From Bacteroidota bacterium (GTDB lineage Bacteria > Bacteroidota > Bacteroidia > Bacteroidales > B39-G9), in assembly GCA_003648455.1 (NCBI GenBank), contig QMPG01000053.1, positions 1 to 13,070 on the forward strand: a stretch of DNA of 13,070 nt, written 5' to 3'. Below the pieces are notes generated by a model. The model worked only from the letters and a program-made list of their open reading frames with translations, had not been told where the DNA came from and made no database searches. A program made the translations under genes and the position numbers. This document shows, piece by piece, positions 1 through 8,528 of this stretch (position 1 is the first letter of the stretch; every line of letters begins with the position of its first letter).

Positions 1-35
1 AATTTTGAAAAATCATGAATGAACGGACTTTGTAA

Positions 36-3000
36 ATGGGAATCTTTCAAAAATCGGTGATTCAAAAACATTTGGGTAATCTTGACAAAGAACTCGTTGA
101 AAAAGCATTTCAAAAATTCAGAGAAAATTATAACCCGAGCAAAATTGAAGAAATCAAGGAACTCAAAGAGGAAGAGTATCAAGACGGATTTCTAAGAGAC
201 TTGTTTGTTGATGTTTTTGGTTACATATTGAGACCCGATTCCAATTACAATTTAGCCCGGGAATTTAAAAATCAGGGAGACGGAAAAAAGGCGGACGGAG
301 CCATTCTGAAAAACGAAAAAGCAGTTGCCGTAATTGAATTAAAATCCACGAAAACGAAGGACTTAAAAAGCATTACGGAACAGGCTTTCAATTACAAAAA
401 CAACCAGCCCGATTGTAAATATGTTATCACTTCCAACTTTCAAAAATTACGTTTCTACATTGACTACGCAAACGAATTTGAGGAATTTGATTTATTTCAT
501 TTGCAACGGGCGGACTTTGATTTACTCTTTCTGATTCTCAACTCAAATAGCATCTTTTCAGATTTACCGCTAAAACTTAAAGAAGAAACTAAGTTTCACG
601 AACAGGATATTTCCGATAAACTTTACAAAGATTATTCAGTTTTCAAGAACAGACTTTTTGAAGATCTTATTAAAAACAACCCCGAAAAAGACAAACTAAC
701 TTTATTCAATAAATCTCAAAAACTATTAGACCGTTTCCTTTTCATCCTGTTTGCCGAGGACAGCGGACTTTTGCCCCCAAATTCGATTTCCCGTATTATT
801 GATACCTACCATAAATTAACAGAGCTAGATGCTTACAAACCGATTTACGACATTTATAAGCAGTATTTTGGTTACATGAACATTGGCCGAAAAGGAAAAA
901 CAACAGCCGATGATATTCCAGCTTACAACGGTGGACTTTTTTACCCGGACAATTTGTTGGACAATCTGAAAATTGATGATGAAGTTTTGATTAGTGATTT
1001 GCTCAAACTCTCGGAATATGATTTTAATACGGAAGTGGATGTAAATATTCTCGGACATATTTTTGAACATTCGCTTTCTGAAATTGAAGAAATAACAGCC
1101 GAGATTGAAGGAACAGCAGCCGACAAAACAAAAAGCAAACGAAAAAAAGACGGTGTTTTTTACACCCCAAAATACATCACGCAATACATTGTTGAAAACA
1201 CAATTGGAACACTCTGCAACGAAAAACGAAAGGAATTAGAAATTGAAGAAATTGAGTTCGATGGAACGTACAGAACCAAAGACGGGAATCTTTCTGTAAA
1301 AGGGAAGAAGCTGTTCCAAAAACTAAACGACTACAAAGAATGGTTGCTTTCATTAAAAATTGTTGACCCTGCCTGCGGCAGTGGGGCATTTTTGAATCAG
1401 GCTTTGAACTTTCTAATCCAAGAGCACTCAACCATTGATGATATTATTGCAGAGCTGACCTACACGGCCTTGCGGTTATTTGACACTGAAAAATCTATTT
1501 TGGAAAATAATCTTTTCGGGGTGGACATTAACGAGGAAAGTGTTGAGATTGCCAAACTTTCACTCTGGTTACGCACTGCCCAGAAAGGCCGCAAACTTTC
1601 AAATCTAAACAACAACATAAAATGCGGTAATTCTTTAATTGACGACCCGGAAGTTGCCGGAGACAAAGCATTTGATTGGAATGTAGAGTTTAAGGAAATC
1701 ATGCGAAATGGCGGTTTTGATGTAGTAATTGGGAATCCGCCTTATGTCAACATGAGTGTATTTCCCAAAAAGATTCATAATTATTTTCAATCCAAATACG
1801 AATTAATCCATACTGGCTATAATGATTTAATGTATTACTTTTTATTCAAGGGCATAGATTTACTCAATCGAAATGGTGTATTTGGTATGATTACTTCCAA
1901 TTATTTTATTGGCAACGATTATGCAAAAAATCTAAGAAAATTTTTAGCATCCCATTTAAGCACTTTAATAAACTTTGAAAATTATCATGTTTTTAAAGAT
2001 GCTAATATCCACACCGCAATACTACTTGCTGAATCAATACCCAAGTCTGACAACATCAATTTCAAAATTTATAGCTCAAACAAAGCTCTCGACGAAATCT
2101 CATACACAGCAGAAAGCTATCAATTAGCTGTACTTAAAAGAGATGAATTGAATGATAATTGGATAATAGCAGATAAAACCAAATTAAAACTGATTAACAA
2201 AATTAAAGAAGGCAAAGTATTACTTGGAAACATTACAGAAATAGCAAAAGGTTCGGAATCAGGTAAAAATGAAATCTTTACCATTAGCAAGGCTGTAGCA
2301 GATGAAAATCAGATTGAAAATGAGGTTTTAAGAAAGTGTATTAAAAATAGCAATATTAGCCCTTATGTAATTTGGTTCAATAACCTATATCTTATTTATG
2401 CAGACAACAGTTTCTCGAAAGAAAAATTTCCAAACGCATATAAGTATTTGGAGAATCACAAAGAGAAGCTTCTTGAAAGAAGAGGGCCGAGAACAGGTGA
2501 GTATGAATGGTGGAGATTACATCGACCATCTGTGAAGGATGTCTTCGACGCAAAAGAAAAAATACTTGTTCCATACAGAGCTAGTAAAAACAAATTTGGT
2601 TTTGACAATAATCAATTCTTTAACAATGGTGGTGACGTACGAGCAATTAGAATTACTAATAATCAGTTTGAAACCAAATATGTTATTGCTGTTTTAAATT
2701 CTAAATTAATTGACTGGTATTATGGCTTTATAGGCAAACCAAAGGGAAACTCAAGGGAGTATTTTAACAAACCTCTTTCATTAATACCAATACCTGTTGC
2801 TACTATTCAGACGCAAGATGAATTTAAAGTTAGAACAGATACAATTATTCTTAAAGCAAGTGGTTTTCAATCTGCTGTGGATAATTTCATTAACTATTTA
2901 CATTCCCAGATTTCAACAGAAAAACTGAACAAGAAACTTCAGGACTGGTATCACTTAGATTTTAATGGGTTTATAAACGAGCTAAACAAAGCGATTAAGA

Positions 3001-3191
3001 GTACTGGTACGGGAAAGCTCTCAAAATCTAGTGAAATGGATTGGATGGAGGTTTTTGAAAAAAGAAAATCTGAAGTTCATTCTTTTAAAACAGAAATAGA
3101 TAAAACCAAAAAAGAAATAGACCAAATGGTTTATGAATTGTACGGACTGACTGATGAAGAAATTAGAATAATTGAAGAATCAACAACCTGA
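36..3191 (+). CDS. Type IIG-like restriction-modification enzyme (fused nuclease, N6-adenine methyltransferase and specificity domain)
   Basis: A 1051-residue protein expected to cut and methylate DNA from one chain, as Eco57I-family enzymes do. The N-terminus has a PD-(D/E)xK-like nuclease site, D87 with E101-L-K103 in 'VAVIELKST'. A helical linker follows. The SAM-binding motif I is 'DPACGSG' (D444-G450) and the catalytic motif IV is NPPY (567-570), typical of gamma-class N6-adenine methyltransferases. The C-terminal third looks like a TaqI-C target-recognition domain ('EWWRLHRP', then 'KFGFDNNQFFNN'). The tail 'YELYGLTDEEIRIIEES' is a common ending in this family. The start at 36 is fixed by an in-frame TAA at 33-35; there is no clear Shine-Dalgarno. 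Length fits the family and no lesion is seen. Base composition drops sharply just after the NPPY motif (see findings). The recognition sequence cannot be predicted. The domain calls are from motif recognition only. Confidence 0.9.
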   Translation: MGIFQKSVIQKHLGNLDKELVEKAFQKFRENYNPSKIEEIKELKEEEYQDGFLRDLFVDVFGYILRPDSNYNLAREFKNQGDGKKADGAILKNEKAVAVIELKSTKTKDLKSITEQAFNYKNNQPDCKYVITSNFQKLRFYIDYANEFEEFDLFHLQRADFDLLFLILNSNSIFSDLPLKLKEETKFHEQDISDKLYKDYSVFKNRLFEDLIKNNPEKDKLTLFNKSQKLLDRFLFILFAEDSGLLPPNSISRIIDTYHKLTELDAYKPIYDIYKQYFGYMNIGRKGKTTADDIPAYNGGLFYPDNLLDNLKIDDEVLISDLLKLSEYDFNTEVDVNILGHIFEHSLSEIEEITAEIEGTAADKTKSKRKKDGVFYTPKYITQYIVENTIGTLCNEKRKELEIEEIEFDGTYRTKDGNLSVKGKKLFQKLNDYKEWLLSLKIVDPACGSGAFLNQALNFLIQEHSTIDDIIAELTYTALRLFDTEKSILENNLFGVDINEESVEIAKLSLWLRTAQKGRKLSNLNNNIKCGNSLIDDPEVAGDKAFDWNVEFKEIMRNGGFDVVIGNPPYVNMSVFPKKIHNYFQSKYELIHTGYNDLMYYFLFKGIDLLNRNGVFGMITSNYFIGNDYAKNLRKFLASHLSTLINFENYHVFKDANIHTAILLAESIPKSDNINFKIYSSNKALDEISYTAESYQLAVLKRDELNDNWIIADKTKLKLINKIKEGKVLLGNITEIAKGSESGKNEIFTISKAVADENQIENEVLRKCIKNSNISPYVIWFNNLYLIYADNSFSKEKFPNAYKYLENHKEKLLERRGPRTGEYEWWRLHRPSVKDVFDAKEKILVPYRASKNKFGFDNNQFFNNGGDVRAIRITNNQFETKYVIAVLNSKLIDWYYGFIGKPKGNSREYFNKPLSLIPIPVATIQTQDEFKVRTDTIILKASGFQSAVDNFINYLHSQISTEKLNKKLQDWYHLDFNGFINELNKAIKSTGTGKLSKSSEMDWMEVFEKRKSEVHSFKTEIDKTKKEIDQMVYELYGLTDEEIRIIEESTT

Positions 3192-3207
3192 AAAAAATGC
3201 CAACACT

Positions 3208-3292
3208 AAAAGCCATACACATTGCCAAGTCGCTCGGAAACCTGCCGCACGAGCCAAAACTTGTCAATAAGTATGTCTTTGCCAGCGCACAG
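3208..3292 (+). repeat. Structured intergenic repeat, copy A
   Basis: It begins 16 nt after the type IIG stop codon. It shares AAAAGCCATACACATT (3208-3223), CGCACGAGCC (3246-3255) and AGTATGTCTT (3270-3279) exactly with copy C. The predicted fold is an outer stem CATAC (3214-3218) with GTATG (3271-3275), an internal loop ACA/TAA, an inner stem TTGCCAAGT (3222-3230) with ACTTGTCAA (3259-3267; 8 of 9 pairs) and a 28-nt loop. AAAG (3209-3212) can extend the stem with CTTT (3277-3280) across one mismatch. The inner stem sequence differs from that of copy C, but both sides change together. Function unknown. Confidence 0.75.
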
Positions 3293-3385
3293 AAAACGAA
3301 AGAAATAGATAAAAGCCAGCAGGTAACATGCGCTAAAATTAAATGCCGTGAGAATTAAAAAAACAACATTCAAAGCCCGTTTCAA

Positions 3386-3402
3386 GTCTGGTAGTACCAG
3401 AC
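3386..3402. repeat. 17-bp palindrome (GTCTGGTA-g-TACCAGAC)
   Basis: Perfect 8-bp arms around a single central base. It lies 91 nt upstream of the KAP NTPase start and is flanked on both sides by CAAG. Such an odd-length palindrome is a plausible site for a dimeric DNA-binding protein. It could equally be the remnant of a mobile repeat, because the loop is too short for a good RNA hairpin. No regulator is encoded in the window. Confidence 0.5.
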
Positions 3403-3444
3403 AAGAAACTGCTTCGCAACCGGCATCTAATCTTAGCGCTGCCC

Positions 3445-3458
3445 GTTGTAGCCAATAC
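3445..3458 (+). repeat. Left 14-bp inverted repeat flanking the KAP gene
   Basis: GTTGTAGCCAATAC, 34 nt before the KAP start codon. The reverse complement of the partner at 5402-5415 is GTTGTAGCCAGTAC, so 13 of 14 bases match. The two copies bracket the KAP gene almost exactly. CTGCCC stands directly before this copy (3439-3444), and in inverted form (GGGCAG, 5433-5438) near the other. Confidence 0.55.
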
Positions 3459-3492
3459 AAAATAGCATACTGCAAAAAACTAAAGACAAGAA

Positions 3493-5400
3493 ATGAATCA
3501 ACACATTAAAGAATATTTGGAATATTTTATTGAGTTGGAAAATCCGCAGTATGCAGTTTTATTGAAAGGAAATTGGGGATGTGGTAAGACATACTTCATA
3601 AAAAGAATAATTGAAGAATGGGATGAGCCGGATATTTCTGATGAGCAAATTACTCTTAAGCCCATCTATGTTAGTTTAAATGGAATCTCTGACTCTCAAA
3701 CTATAAATGAAAAGATAAGGGCAGTAATAAATCCGTTTCTTTATTCTAAAGGCATGAAAGTTGCCAAAGCCGTTTTCAAAGGATTACTAAAATCTACAGC
3801 TAAAATAGATCTGAATTTTGATGATGATGATAAATCTGATGGTAACATTTCATTTAATGTTGATTCTCTGGGAATTTTTGATTCTGCAAACAAAGGTGTG
3901 AGTGGAAAACGTATTTTAATATTTGATGATATAGAAAGGTGCAAAATTCCAACTGACGAAATTTTTGGGTATATAAACAACTTCGTTGAACATTCAAGCT
4001 GCAAAGTAATTTTGCTTACAGAAGAAAAAAAAATTCAAGCCAAATACGACAAAACAAAAAACGATACAGATATTGATTATAAAGACTTTAAAGAAAAATT
4101 AATTGGTCAAACCTTTGAAGTTAAAAGTGATATAGACAATGCGGTTAACCATTTTATAGAGGAGAGTCAAAAAGTAAATAAAGACTTGAAGCTAAAAGTC
4201 CATGTGCAACTTATTAAAGAGATTTTTGTTTCATCTACTTTTGAGAATTTGCGTGTATTAAAACAAGCATTACTTGATTTTAACAGATTAACAACTTTTT
4301 TTGATGTTGAATATATTGAAAACAAAAATTATAATGATTTTATAAAAAACCTTCTTGCATATTTCATTATTATATACCTTGAACATAAGACTGGTAACCA
4401 AAATATCAAAGAATACCAGAACTACAATTATTTTGATAAAAACGAAGATAGTCCAAGTAAAATTGCCGAAAGAAAATACAAACCCAGTTTAGAAAAATAT
4501 AATTGCTTTCATTCATCATATGTTTTTCCCATCACTAAAATTGTAAGTTATATTGAGAATGGTTATATCTCAAAAGAAGACTTAAATAACTCCATTAAAT
4601 CAAATACTTTTTTCAGAAAAGATGTTGAGCAAAACTGGGAAAAGTTATGGTATTGGCGGACGCTTGAGGATAAACAGTTTTTTCAGCTGAGAGACAAAGT
4701 ATGAAAGGAATTTTCCTCAGGTGAAATCAACAATATCTATATCACAATACATATTGCTGGTATATTTATTAATCTTATTAATGAGGGCTTGTTAAAAAAG
4801 AACAAATCATACGTCGTCTCAAAATCAAAACAAATAATAAAACTACTTTTTGACAAGATGAGAGATCATAAAGAATATAATACCTCTCGGATCAAAGAGT
4901 ATTCCTGGGGTAAAGAGTATCAAGCCCTCAAAACAAAAGAGTTTATCGAAATCCAAGAGTTTGTAGATAAGCAAGATAATAATAGGCGTTCGATACTATA
5001 TCGGAAATACACAAAAAATATATTTGAAAATATAAAAGAAAATTCTGTAAATAATCTCCTTATTAAAGTTGAAGAATCTTCACCTAATCATAGTCTTACA
5101 TTTGATACTACTGCGATTTTTAAATTTATTGATGGTAAAAAACTTGCAAGGAATTTAAAAAGTTTTAATCCAAAAGCCATAAGTGATTTCAAAGATTTTA
5201 TCCATATACGATACTACCCAGAGGAGAGATTTTCAAATAGGAAACTTGAACAATACCATAAAGATGATTTGAGATGTTTAATTGAATTAAAGGATGAATT
5301 AGGAAAAGCATTGAAATCTCGTCAGCCAATTACAAATAGGATGATAAATGGTTTTATCGATGATTTAAATAAAATTGAGAAAAAAATTAATGAGTTATAA
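3493..5400 (+). pseudogene. KAP-family P-loop NTPase interrupted by an in-frame TGA
   Basis: One reading frame of 636 codons cut by a single TGA at 4702-4704. The first part gives 403 residues; the same frame then stays open for 231 more codons to TAA at 5398-5400. Walker A is 'GNWGCGKT' (residues 26-33). Walker B is 'FDDIERC' (144-150), the DDxER form typical of KAP NTPases. No transmembrane segment is evident between them, unlike membrane-inserted KAP proteins, so it is probably cytoplasmic. The C-terminal half is charged and helical and is not recognised. KAP and related STAND-like NTPases often act as sensors or motors in phage defence; that role here is inferred from the neighbours. No frame change is needed to restore the product, so a point mutation (for example TGG to TGA) is the simplest cause. 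Readthrough or a TTG restart at 4789 are alternatives. The family call is strong and the exact subfamily unknown. Confidence 0.8.
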
Positions 5401-5401
5401 A

Positions 5402-5415
5402 GTACTGGCTACAAC
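5402..5415 (-). repeat. Right 14-bp inverted repeat flanking the KAP gene
   Basis: GTACTGGCTACAAC on the + strand, starting 2 nt after the KAP stop. It is the inverted partner of 3445-3458 (13 of 14 matches). The placement just outside both ends of one gene suggests a unit border, but a chance pair of a common genomic repeat is possible. Confidence 0.55.
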
Positions 5416-5430
5416 ACGCAATATATAAAA

Positions 5431-5515
5431 TTGGGCAGATAGTACTAAATATGAACATTTTAACATTGAATAAACAGTGTAGTAAAATGAAAGTTCGGTG
5501 TTCCAAAATGCCCAA
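5431..5515. repeat. Inverted pair TTGGGCA / TGCCCAA with a 71-nt spacer
   Basis: The arms are TTGGGCA (5431-5437) and TGCCCAA (5509-5515). Both are bordered outward by A/T runs (AAAA before, CTTTT after) that nearly extend the pairing. It could be a long-loop stem or the two ends of a small non-coding repeat downstream of the KAP gene. It is not a normal Rho-independent terminator because the loop is too long. Confidence 0.4.
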
Positions 5516-5595
5516 CTTTTCATATTGCCACCGTTACCCACAAGCAAAAGAAACGAGACAGAATGATAAATTTGCTACAAAAAAATAAAGAAATA

Positions 5596-5684
5596 AAAAG
5601 CCACCGCACAAATTGCACATTTGTTTTTTTTGCCGACACACAGGCAAACCTAAAAAAACCAAAAGAGCAATTTCTTGCCAACGC
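5596..5684 (+). repeat. Structured intergenic repeat, copy B
   Basis: It shares AAAAGCCA at its 5' end with copies A and C, and GCCGACACACA (5632-5642), CAAAAGAG (5660-5667) and TCTTGCCAACGC (5673-5684) with copy C. The predicted fold is an outer stem AAATTGC (5610-5616) with GCAATTT (5667-5673) and an internal loop ACA/AGA. The inner stem is TTTG (5620-5623) with CAAA (5660-5663), then one mismatch and T7/A7, around a 20-nt loop (5632-5651). The stem sequence differs from copies A and C, but the plan (outer stem, 3x3 loop, inner stem) is the same. It ends 34 nt before hsdM. Confidence 0.7.
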
Positions 5685-5718
5685 TTGTACTAACGAATAT
5701 AAAGGAAACTGATAGAAA

Positions 5719-7230
5719 ATGAGTGAAGACCAAAAGAAACAACTTGAACAGCAACTTTGGAATATAGCCAACGAGTTGAGAGGTAAAATGAATGCCGATG
5801 AATTCCGAGATTACATACTCGGATTTATTTTTTACAAATATTTGGCTGAAAAAATGGAAATGTACGCCAACACCATTTTAGAAACAGACGGAATAAAATA
5901 CAAAGAAATAAAAGAAAATTCAGAGCAAGGGAAAGAATATATTGAAGCAATCAGAGAGGAATCTCTTGAAAAATTGGGTTACTTCCTGAAACCATCTGAA
6001 TTGTTTAGTGAACTTGCAAAAAGAGGAAACGGAAACAATGACACAGAAAGCAATTTCATTTTAGAGAACTTACAAGAAATTCTAAACAATATCCAACTTT
6101 CTACAATGGGAACAGAAAGTGAAGAAGATTTTGATAATCTTTTTGAGGATATGGATTTGAACAGTACCAAACTTGGAAAAACAACCGATGCAAGAAATAA
6201 ACTGATTGCAAAAGTACTATCGCATCTTGACAAAATAGATTTTAAACTTGAAAATACCGAACTTGATGTTTTAGGCGATGCCTACGAATATCTAATTGGG
6301 CAGTTTGCCAGTGGAGCAGGGAAAAAAGCAGGAGAATTTTATACACCACAACAGGTAAGTATGATTTTGGCAAAGTTGGTAACAACAGGAAAAACAAAAC
6401 TAAAATCTGTTTACGACCCAACTTGTGGTTCGGGTTCTTTGCTTTTGCGTGTTGCCAAAGAAGTTGAAGAAGTAAGTAATTTTTACGGACAGGAACTTAA
6501 TCGAACTACCTACAATCTTGCCCGAATGAATATGATTTTGCACGATGTGCATTACCGAAAATTCGATATAAAACAAGAAGATACATTAGAACATCCACAA
6601 CATATTGAACAACAATTTGAAGCAATTGTAGCAAATCCGCCATTTTCGGCAAATTGGAGTGCAAACCCCTTATTTACAAGTGATGACCGTTTTAGCCAAT
6701 ACGGAAAACTTGCACCAAAAAGCAAAGCCGATTATGCTTTTGTGCAACATATGATTTATCATTTAGCAGAAAATGGAACTATGGCAATTGTGTTACCTCA
6801 CGGTGCTTTGTTTAGAAGTGGAGCAGAACAACTTATTAGAAAATATTTAATTGAAGACCGTAATTACTTAGATGCAATAATTGGGTTACCAGAAAAGATA
6901 TTTTTTGGAACAGACATTCCAACTTGTATTATGGTATTCAAAAAATGCCGAGAAAATCCTAATGATGTTATTTTTATTGATGCAAGTAGATATTACGCAA
7001 AAGGAACACAAAACTATATTCGACAAGAAGATATTGAAAAAATCATTTCGACTTACCAAGAAAGACAACCAGAAGAGAAATACAGTTACATAGCAAGTCT
7101 TGATGAAATTAGAGAAAACGAATATGACCTTAATATTCCAAGATATGTTAATACTTTCGAAGAAGAAGAACCAGTTAATTTAGATGATGTATCACAAAAA
7201 CTTATTCTACTTAATAAAGCGATTGAATAA
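5719..7230 (+). CDS. hsdM: Type I restriction-modification system methyltransferase subunit HsdM
   Basis: A 503-residue N6-adenine methyltransferase that modifies the site read by HsdS and forms M2S1 and R2M2S1 complexes. The N-terminal HsdM helical domain is clear ('LWNIANELRGKMNADEFRDY', residues ~13-32). SAM motif I is 'YDPTCGSGSLLL' (232-243) and catalytic motif IV is NPPF (306-309), preceded by 'EAIVA'. The classic HsdM segment 'GEFYTPQQVS' stands just before motif I. Length is normal and no lesion is seen. The ATG at 5719 follows AAAGGAAA (5701-5708), a fair ribosome-binding site. It is the first gene of hsdMSR-kwaAB; hsdS starts 58 nt downstream. The frame looks intact, so DNA protection may survive the lesions in hsdS and hsdR if HsdS still works. 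Confidence 0.97.
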   Translation: MSEDQKKQLEQQLWNIANELRGKMNADEFRDYILGFIFYKYLAEKMEMYANTILETDGIKYKEIKENSEQGKEYIEAIREESLEKLGYFLKPSELFSELAKRGNGNNDTESNFILENLQEILNNIQLSTMGTESEEDFDNLFEDMDLNSTKLGKTTDARNKLIAKVLSHLDKIDFKLENTELDVLGDAYEYLIGQFASGAGKKAGEFYTPQQVSMILAKLVTTGKTKLKSVYDPTCGSGSLLLRVAKEVEEVSNFYGQELNRTTYNLARMNMILHDVHYRKFDIKQEDTLEHPQHIEQQFEAIVANPPFSANWSANPLFTSDDRFSQYGKLAPKSKADYAFVQHMIYHLAENGTMAIVLPHGALFRSGAEQLIRKYLIEDRNYLDAIIGLPEKIFFGTDIPTCIMVFKKCRENPNDVIFIDASRYYAKGTQNYIRQEDIEKIISTYQERQPEEKYSYIASLDEIRENEYDLNIPRYVNTFEEEEPVNLDDVSQKLILLNKAIE

Positions 7231-7288
7231 ACTGAAACTGAAATATCGAAATATTGTAAAGAATTGAACATTTCAACCCCATTTTAAA

Positions 7289-8525
7289 ATGAAAGAAAGT
7301 AAAACACCAAATCCAGTTTTACGTTTCCCTGATTTTAATGAGGATTGGGAACTGGTAAAACTAAATAAGATTTTAACAGAACATAAGACACGCAATTCTA
7401 CGGGTGAATTTAACGAGGTTTTTTCAGTTGCAAAAGAAAAAGGTGTAATCAATCAAATTGAACATTTGGGTCGCTCATATGCGTCAGATGACATTTCAAA
7501 TTACAAGGTTGTTTTTCCAAATGATGTAGTTTACACAAAAAGCCCAACAGCAGGTTTTCCTTTCGGAATAATTAAACAAAATATGCTTAACAGAGCAGGT
7601 GTTGTTTCTGTTTTATATGCAGTATTCAAACCTAAAAACAAAGAACTTGGACACCTTTTAGATATTTATTTTTCTTCTCAACTAAACACCTACAATTATC
7701 TTGTACCAATAGTTCATAGAGGTGCTAAAAACACAATGAATATTAGTAATTCAGCCTTCTTAGATGGTTACAAGATTGGTATTCCTTCAAATATAATTGA
7801 GCAAAAAAAAATAGTGACTTTTTTGACTTTTATAGATAACCAAATTATTCAACTAACAGAAAAGAAAGGATTGTTAGAACAATACAAGAAAGGAGTTATT
7901 CAAAAGATATTTAAAAAAGAATTATGTTTTAAGGATAAAAATGGGAACCCATTTTCTGAATGGAAAACATATATCCTTAAAGAAATTTTACAGAGATATT
8001 CAAATCCTGTAAAGGTTGAATCAGATAAACTTTATAGCCAAATTGGAATTCGGTCACACGGTAAAGGCATTTTTCACAAAGAACCAGTTTCTGGGAAATC
8101 TTTGGGAAATAAAAGAGTTTTTTGGATTGAGGAAAACAAACTAATTCTCAATATCGTTTTTGCTTGGGAAAGAGCAATTACAAAAACAACTGTAAAAGAA
8201 ATTGGTATGATAGCCTCACATAGATTCCCAATGTATGAGCCAGTAAAGGATTTACTTAATTTAGATTTTATACTTTATTTCTTCCTAACACCAAGAGGCA
8301 AATCATTTCTTGAATTAGCCTCGCCAGGTGGGGCAGGAAGGAATAAAACTCTTGGTCAAACAGCATTTGAAAATCTTAAAATTTCAATTCCATCACTTAA
8401 AGAACAAAATAAGATTTCATCTTTTTTTACAGGAATTAGATAAAGAAATAGATATTATAAATGTAAAGATTGAGCAATCCAAAGAATATAAAAAGGGACT
8501 TCTGCAAAGAATGTTTAGTGTATAA
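7289..8525 (+). pseudogene. hsdS: Type I specificity subunit HsdS, frameshifted near its C-terminus
   Basis: HsdS reads the DNA target through two target-recognition domains. TRD1 spans roughly residues 15-190. The first conserved helical spacer ends 'EQYKKGVIQKIFKKELCF' (~199-216). TRD2 spans roughly 220-370. The frame from 7289 stops at 8441-8443 after 384 residues, in the middle of the second conserved region ('LKEQNKISSFF'). In the +1 frame the expected ending continues ('LQELDKEIDII', 'YKKGLLQRMFSV') to TAA at 8523-8525. The shift maps to a run of seven Ts (8422-8428); six Ts would give one 411-residue protein of normal HsdS length. The repaired stop is 3 nt before hsdR. The last ~27 residues of the distal helical repeat are lost in the frame as given. 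That could weaken assembly with HsdM. Phase variation, true decay and sequencing error are all possible. Confidence 0.88.
8422..8428 (+). other. T7 homopolymer at the hsdS frameshift
   Basis: Seven consecutive T residues, exactly where the two hsdS frames must join. Losing one T joins 'KISSF' to 'LQELDKEI' and restores the family's usual C-terminus. Short homopolymers are both slippage-prone in vivo and a frequent site of read errors. Confidence 0.7.
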
Positions 8526-8528
8526 ATT

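Larger units (their letters stand above)
3192..3492. other. Repeat-rich intergenic gap between the type IIG gene and the KAP gene
   Basis: About 300 bases without a convincing gene. It holds structured repeat copy A (3208-3292), a 17-bp palindrome (3386-3402) and the left copy of a 14-bp inverted repeat (3445-3458). The stretch around 3371-3455 is visibly more GC-rich than the neighbouring genes. An ATG at 3197 opens a 53-codon frame to 3358 that runs through the repeat; it is probably not a gene (see findings). No terminator with a U-tract and no clear Bacteroidota promoter (TTG, then TAnnTTTG) was found. Confidence 0.6.
5401..5718. other. Repeat-rich intergenic gap before hsdM
   Basis: A 318-base gap. 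It holds the right copy of the 14-bp inverted repeat directly after the KAP stop (5402-5415), AGTACT at 5401-5406 and again at 5441-5446, a 7-bp inverted pair TTGGGCA/TGCCCAA (5431-5437 and 5509-5515), and structured repeat copy B (5596-5684). TAAATTTG at 5567-5574 matches the Bacteroidota -7 consensus TAnnTTTG, but no TTG sits at the right distance upstream. The hsdM promoter must lie here or upstream, because KAP ends 318 nt away. No gene is supported. Confidence 0.6.

Noticed and set aside
1..35. End of an upstream gene or a MNERTL leader peptide (ATG at 15, TAA at 33-35)
   Set aside because: Only 35 bases are visible, with several short frames possible; nothing decides between them.
3206..3475. 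89-residue minus-strand frame in the gap after the type IIG gene
   Set aside because: It runs antisense through the repeat and the palindrome, has no recognisable domain and no start signal, and all neighbours are on the + strand.
4789..5400. A separate 203-residue gene starting at TTG 4789
   Set aside because: It is in the same frame as the KAP gene, with open codons from 4705 on, so it is better read as the distal part of one interrupted gene.
5567..5574. TAAATTTG as a Bacteroidota -7 promoter box for hsdM
   Set aside because: It fits TAnnTTTG, but no TTG -33 box lies at a suitable distance upstream and it is about 145 nt from the start codon. In AT-rich DNA this 8-mer is expected by chance.
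8328..8525. A separate 65-residue gene overlapping the end of hsdS
   Set aside because: Its second half is the expected HsdS C-terminus in the +1 frame; the first half is the shadow of hsdS.
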